Of a stretch of DNA of 10,992 nucleotides, positions 8,640 to 10,992 are shown piece by piece. The stretch is from Sphingobacterium thalpophilum (GTDB taxonomy: Bacteria > Bacteroidota > Bacteroidia > Flavobacteriales > Flavobacteriaceae). The stretch covers positions 1 to 10,992 of the forward strand of contig CALQBR020000017.1 of the NCBI GenBank assembly GCA_943328865.2. Direction: 5' to 3'. The stretch's first letter is position 1. Every line of letters starts with the position of its first letter. The notes beneath the pieces were generated by a model. The model saw only the letters and a list, made by a program, of their open reading frames with translations. It made no database searches and was not told the DNA's origin. The translations under genes and the position numbers were made by a program.

Positions 8640-9191
8640 TTATACTTTTTCAACTTGCATAAAACTCAATTCTAAAGGTGTTTTTCTTCCGAAAATTTTC
8701 ACCATTACTTCAAGTTTACGCTTTTCTTCATTGATTTTTTCAACTGTTCCATTGAAACCATTGAAAGGACCATCAATTACTTTAATAGTTTCTCCTATAT
8801 TAAAAGGAATAGCTCGTGTGTCTGTGTTTACAGCTAACTCATCTACTTTACCCAACATTCTGTTTACCTCTGAAAGACGCAATGGAACAGGATCACCCCC
8901 TTTAACTTCACCTAAAAAACCAATAACGCTCGTTATTGATTTGATAATGTGAGGAATTTCACCAGCAAGATTGGCTTCAATCATCACATAACCAGGAAAA
9001 TAAACTTTGTCTTTAGCAATTTTCTTTCCATCTTTTACCGTAACTACTTTCTCGGTAGGAACCAATACTTGGGAAATATAATCACCCATACCCAATCTGT
9101 TAATTTCAGTTTCGATATAAGCTTTTACTTTATTTTCTTGCCCACTTACCGCTCTAACAACATACCATTTTTTCACATTACTCTCTGTCAT
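8640..9191 (-). CDS. nusG: Transcription termination/antitermination factor NusG
   Basis: NusG is a general elongation factor that binds the beta' clamp helices through its NGN domain; in E. coli its KOW domain contacts Rho or ribosomal protein S10. I chose ATG at 9189-9191, giving 183 residues starting MTESNVKKWYVVRAVSGQ. A GTG directly upstream would add one residue. The NGN domain covers about 7-115, with the hallmark WYVV-SGQE at 9-19 and FPGYV at 65-69. The KOW motif is at about 132-160 (GETIKVIDGPFNGFNGTVE). The length is close to E. coli NusG (181), with no large insertion. It starts 10 nt after the secE stop, the usual secE-nusG pair. Confidence 0.98.
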   Translation of the reverse strand: MTESNVKKWYVVRAVSGQENKVKAYIETEINRLGMGDYISQVLVPTEKVVTVKDGKKIAKDKVYFPGYVMIEANLAGEIPHIIKSITSVIGFLGEVKGGDPVPLRLSEVNRMLGKVDELAVNTDTRAIPFNIGETIKVIDGPFNGFNGTVEKINEEKRKLEVMVKIFGRKTPLELSFMQVEKV

Positions 9192-9201
9192 CACAAAAAA
9201 A

Positions 9202-9399
9202 TTAAGCTTTTATCCAATTAAAAAATCCAGCTAATGCTTTTGCGAAAATTTCATCTACTCCCCATGTTGCCAATGCGAATAGCACTGAGAAAACAGCAAC
9301 TATAATCGCTAGACGTTGCACTTCAGCCCATTCCGGCCAAGTTACGTTTGATTTTAATTCCTCAAACGCCTCACTTATGTAATTAACAACTTTTGTCAT
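9202..9399 (-). CDS. secE: Preprotein translocase subunit SecE
   Basis: SecE clamps and stabilises SecY in the inner-membrane export channel. At 65 residues this is the short single-span form common outside the gamma-proteobacteria; E. coli SecE has 127 residues and three spans. An amphipathic N-terminal helix contains the conserved block EELKSNVTWPEW (13-24). One membrane segment follows at about 30-47 (LAIIVAVFSVLFALATWG). The start is ATG at 9397-9399. Only 17 nt separate it from the 3' base of tRNA-Trp, so its 5' leader after tRNA processing would be very short. No Shine-Dalgarno is visible. nusG follows after 10 nt. Confidence 0.97.
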   Translation of the reverse strand: MTKVVNYISEAFEELKSNVTWPEWAEVQRLAIIVAVFSVLFALATWGVDEIFAKALAGFFNWIKA

Positions 9400-9416
9400 T
9401 ATAATCTTGTTTTTTG

Positions 9417-9487
9417 CACGGGCGGAGGGATTCGAACCCCCATCAACGGTTTTGGAGACCGCTATTCTACCCTTGAACTACGCCCGT
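9417..9487 (-). tRNA. tRNA-Trp (anticodon CCA)
   Basis: The 71-nt cloverleaf folds fully. The acceptor ACGGGCG (9487-9481) pairs with CGCCCGT (9424-9418), and the discriminator is G (9417), as usual for tRNA-Trp. The D stem is GTTC/GAAT. The anticodon stem GCGGT/ACCGT encloses loop CTCCAAA, with CCA at 9455-9453. The T arm contains the standard TTCGAAT loop. CCA is not encoded; the next bases are CAA. It lies between tuf and secE on the same strand, the classical tuf-tRNA-Trp-secE order. Confidence 0.97.
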
Positions 9488-9491
9488 ATGA

Positions 9492-9531
9492 AAAGCCAGC
9501 GAAATTACAATTAAGAAAATCGACTGGCTTT
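9492..9531 (-). promoter_or_regulatory. Stem-loop between tuf and tRNA-Trp
   Basis: Perfect 8-bp arms AAAGCCAG (9531-9524) and CTGGCTTT (9499-9492) are extended inward by CGA/TCG (9522-9520 with 9502-9500) across a bulged T. The stem begins 20 nt after the tuf stop and ends 4 nt before the tRNA-Trp 5' end. Its 3' arm runs into only four U residues, so it would be a weak terminator. It may instead be a processing or mRNA-stabilising structure that frees tuf mRNA from the tRNA. Confidence 0.5.
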
Positions 9532-9551
9532 ATAATAATTTATTTTAGGGA

Positions 9552-10739
9552 TTAACCTACAATCTCAGTTACCTGACCTGCTCCTACAGTTCTACCACCT
9601 TCACGGATAGCGAAACGTAAACCTACGCTCATTGCGATTGGGCTTAATAAAGAAACATTAATTGTTAAGTTGTCTCCTGGCATTACCATCTCTACACCTT
9701 CTGGTAAAGTAATAACTCCTGTTACGTCAGTTGTACGTACGTAGAACTGTGGACGGTAGTTATTATGGAATGGTGTGTGACGACCACCTTCTTCTTTTTT
9801 CAAGATATAAACCTCAGCTTTGAAAGTAGCGTGTGGCTTAACTGAACCTGGCTTAATGATAACCATTCCTCTTTTGATAGATTCTTTATCAACACCACGC
9901 AACAATAAACCTACGTTATCTCCTGCTTCACCTCTGTCAAGGATTTTACGGAACATCTCAACTCCTGTTATAGTAGAAGTTAATTTCTCAGCTCCCATAC
10001 CAATGATCTCAACAGCATCTCCTGTATTAGCAATACCAGTTTCGATACGACCTGTAGCAACAGTTCCACGTCCAGTAATTGTAAATACATCCTCAACCGG
10101 CATCAAGAAAGGTTTTTCAGTATCACGAACTGGCTCTTCAATCCAGTTATCAACAGCTTCCATCAATTCAATAATTTTTGGTACCCAAGCTGGATCATTA
10201 TTCAAACCACCTAAAGCAGAACCTTGAACTACCGGACAGTTGTCACCATCATACTCATAAAAAGACAACAAATCTCTGATTTCCATCTCTACTAATTCTA
10301 ACAACTCAGCATCATCAACCATATCCACTTTATTCATGAATACCACCATTCTAGGAATACCTACTTGGCGACCTAAAAGGATGTGCTCACGTGTTTGTGG
10401 CATAGGACCATCTGTAGCAGCAACTACCAAGATAGCACCATCCATTTGAGCAGCACCAGTAACCATGTTTTTTACGTAATCCGCGTGACCTGGACAGTCA
10501 ACGTGAGCGTAGTGACGGTTAGCTGTTTCATACTCTACGTGAGAAGTGTTAATTGTAATACCTCTTTCTTTTTCTTCAGGAGCATTATCAATTTGATCAA
10601 ACGACTTTGCTTGACAGTAACCAGCATCAGATAATACTTTTGTGATTGCTGCAGTTAAAGTTGTTTTACCATGATCTACGTGTCCGATCGTACCAATATT
10701 TAAGTGTGGTTTCGAACGGTTAAAGGTTTCTTTTGCCAT
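9552..10739 (-). CDS. tuf: Translation elongation factor Tu (EF-Tu)
   Basis: EF-Tu is the GTPase that delivers aminoacyl-tRNA to the ribosomal A site. It has 395 residues, the normal length, starting [20 protein letters not shown]. GTPase motifs are G1 GHVDHGKT (19-26), switch I RGITIN (59-64), G3 DCPGH (81-85, with catalytic His85), G4 NKVD (136-139) and G5 SAL (174-176). Domain II starts near 205 (the [11 protein letters not shown] barrel at 223-233) and domain III near 300, with GGRHTPF at 318-324 and [10 protein letters not shown] near the end. The start is ATG at 10737-10739. The 60 nt separating it from tRNA-Thr show no Shine-Dalgarno and no clear promoter, so it is probably co-transcribed with the upstream tRNAs. 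The TAA stop is followed by a stem-loop and tRNA-Trp. Confidence 0.99.
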   Translation of the reverse strand: MAKETFNRSKPHLNIGTIGHVDHGKTTLTAAITKVLSDAGYCQAKSFDQIDNAPEEKERGITINTSHVEYETANRHYAHVDCPGHADYVKNMVTGAAQMDGAILVVAATDGPMPQTREHILLGRQVGIPRMVVFMNKVDMVDDAELLELVEMEIRDLLSFYEYDGDNCPVVQGSALGGLNNDPAWVPKIIELMEAVDNWIEEPVRDTEKPFLMPVEDVFTITGRGTVATGRIETGIANTGDAVEIIGMGAEKLTSTITGVEMFRKILDRGEAGDNVGLLLRGVDKESIKRGMVIIKPGSVKPHATFKAEVYILKKEEGGRHTPFHNNYRPQFYVRTTDVTGVITLPEGVEMVMPGDNLTINVSLLSPIAMSVGLRFAIREGGRTVGAGQVTEIVG

Positions 10740-10799
10740 TTTACTTAATTTTAAACTTTAGTTATATATTTATTTAGTGTTCAAATTTTTATTTCCTAG

Positions 10800-10871
10800 A
10801 GCCAATGTCGGGAATTGAACCCGAGACCTCTTCCTTACCAAGGAAGCACTCTACCCCTGAGCTACACCGGC
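10800..10871 (-). tRNA. tRNA-Thr (anticodon GGT)
   Basis: The 72-nt cloverleaf is complete. The acceptor GCCGGTG (10871-10865) pairs with CATTGGC (10807-10801), with two G-U pairs and discriminator U at 10800. The D stem is GCTC/GAGT. The anticodon stem CTTCC/GGAAG encloses loop TTGGTAA, giving anticodon GGT for ACC/ACU codons. The T stem is TCGGG/CCCGA with loop TTCAATT. No CCA is encoded. It lies 60 nt upstream of tuf. Confidence 0.96.
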
Positions 10872-10881
10872 CTTTTTTTTC

Positions 10882-10913
10882 ATCCCTAAAAACTACAAAG
10901 AACTGTTAGGGAT
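10882..10913 (-). repeat. Inverted repeat between tRNA-Tyr and tRNA-Thr
   Basis: Perfect 7-bp arms atcccta (10882-10888) and tagggat (10907-10913) enclose an 18-nt loop. On the minus strand it is followed by A residues, so it is not a terminator for the tRNA transcript. On the plus strand a T-run follows, but nothing on that strand needs terminating. It probably separates the two tRNA precursors for processing. Confidence 0.35.
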
Positions 10914-10926
10914 TTATATTTTTTTG

Positions 10927-10992
10927 TGGGGAGAGCAGGATTCGAACCTGCGAAGTTCACACAGCAGATTTACAGTCTGCCCTCGTTGGCCG
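10927..10992 (-). tRNA. tRNA-Tyr (anticodon GTA), 5' part outside window
   Basis: The 3' 66 nt of a class II tRNA are present. The anticodon stem GCAGA/TCTGC encloses loop CTGTAAA (anticodon GTA). It is followed by a long variable arm (TGTGTGAACTTCGCA region), T arm GCAGG-TTCGAAT-CCTGC (10951-10935), acceptor 3' strand TCTCCCC (10934-10928) and discriminator A (10927). No CCA is encoded. The long variable arm and GTA anticodon identify Tyr. The acceptor 5' strand and part of the D arm lie beyond base 10992. Confidence 0.93.

Noticed and set aside
9192..9194. GTG as the nusG start (184 residues)
   Set aside because: The adjacent ATG at 9189-9191 is the simpler start and gives a typical NusG N-terminus.
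1..10992. Search for a novel system, mobile element, CRISPR array or transferred genes
   Set aside because: Every coding region is a recognisable core gene in conserved order and similar composition. There are no transposase, integrase or direct-repeat boundaries, and no unknown protein family.

Overview
The window is the elongation-factor / ribosomal-protein / RNA-polymerase cluster of a Bacteroidota bacterium, most likely Flavobacterium or a close relative. The evidence is AT-rich DNA, near-complete lack of Shine-Dalgarno sequences, tRNA genes without an encoded CCA, a 1270-residue RpoB and an Asn-rich RpoC N-terminus that read like the Flavobacterium proteins I remember, and a 65-residue single-span SecE. 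Everything recognisable is on the minus strand, so transcription runs from high to low coordinates.

Layout in the direction of transcription: the 3' part of tRNA-Tyr(GTA) (cut by the window end), tRNA-Thr(GGT), tuf (EF-Tu), tRNA-Trp(CCA), secE, nusG, rplK (L11), rplA (L1), rplJ (L10), rplL (L7/L12), rpoB, and the first 692 codons of rpoC, cut by the window start. Intergenic gaps are 3 to 89 nt within secE-rplL. The two gaps around rpoB are much larger: 284 nt between rplL and rpoB, and 286 nt between rpoB and rpoC.

The genes join translation (EF-Tu, aminoacyl acceptors, the L7/L12 stalk and its L10/L11 base, the L1 stalk), protein export (SecE), transcription elongation (NusG) and RNA synthesis (beta and beta'). 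Three stem-loops sit just after the stop codons of tuf, rplL and rpoB. The one after rplL has a 16-bp stem followed by six U residues and looks like an attenuator that would lower rpoBC transcription relative to the ribosomal-protein genes. A bulged hairpin 16 nt upstream of rplK is in the right place for an L1 autoregulatory operator.

I found no mobile element, CRISPR array, defence system or unknown gene family. The gene content is ordinary core housekeeping. The points worth a second look are the RNA structures and the two long spacers, including an unexplained 49-codon open stretch in frame with the start of rpoC.
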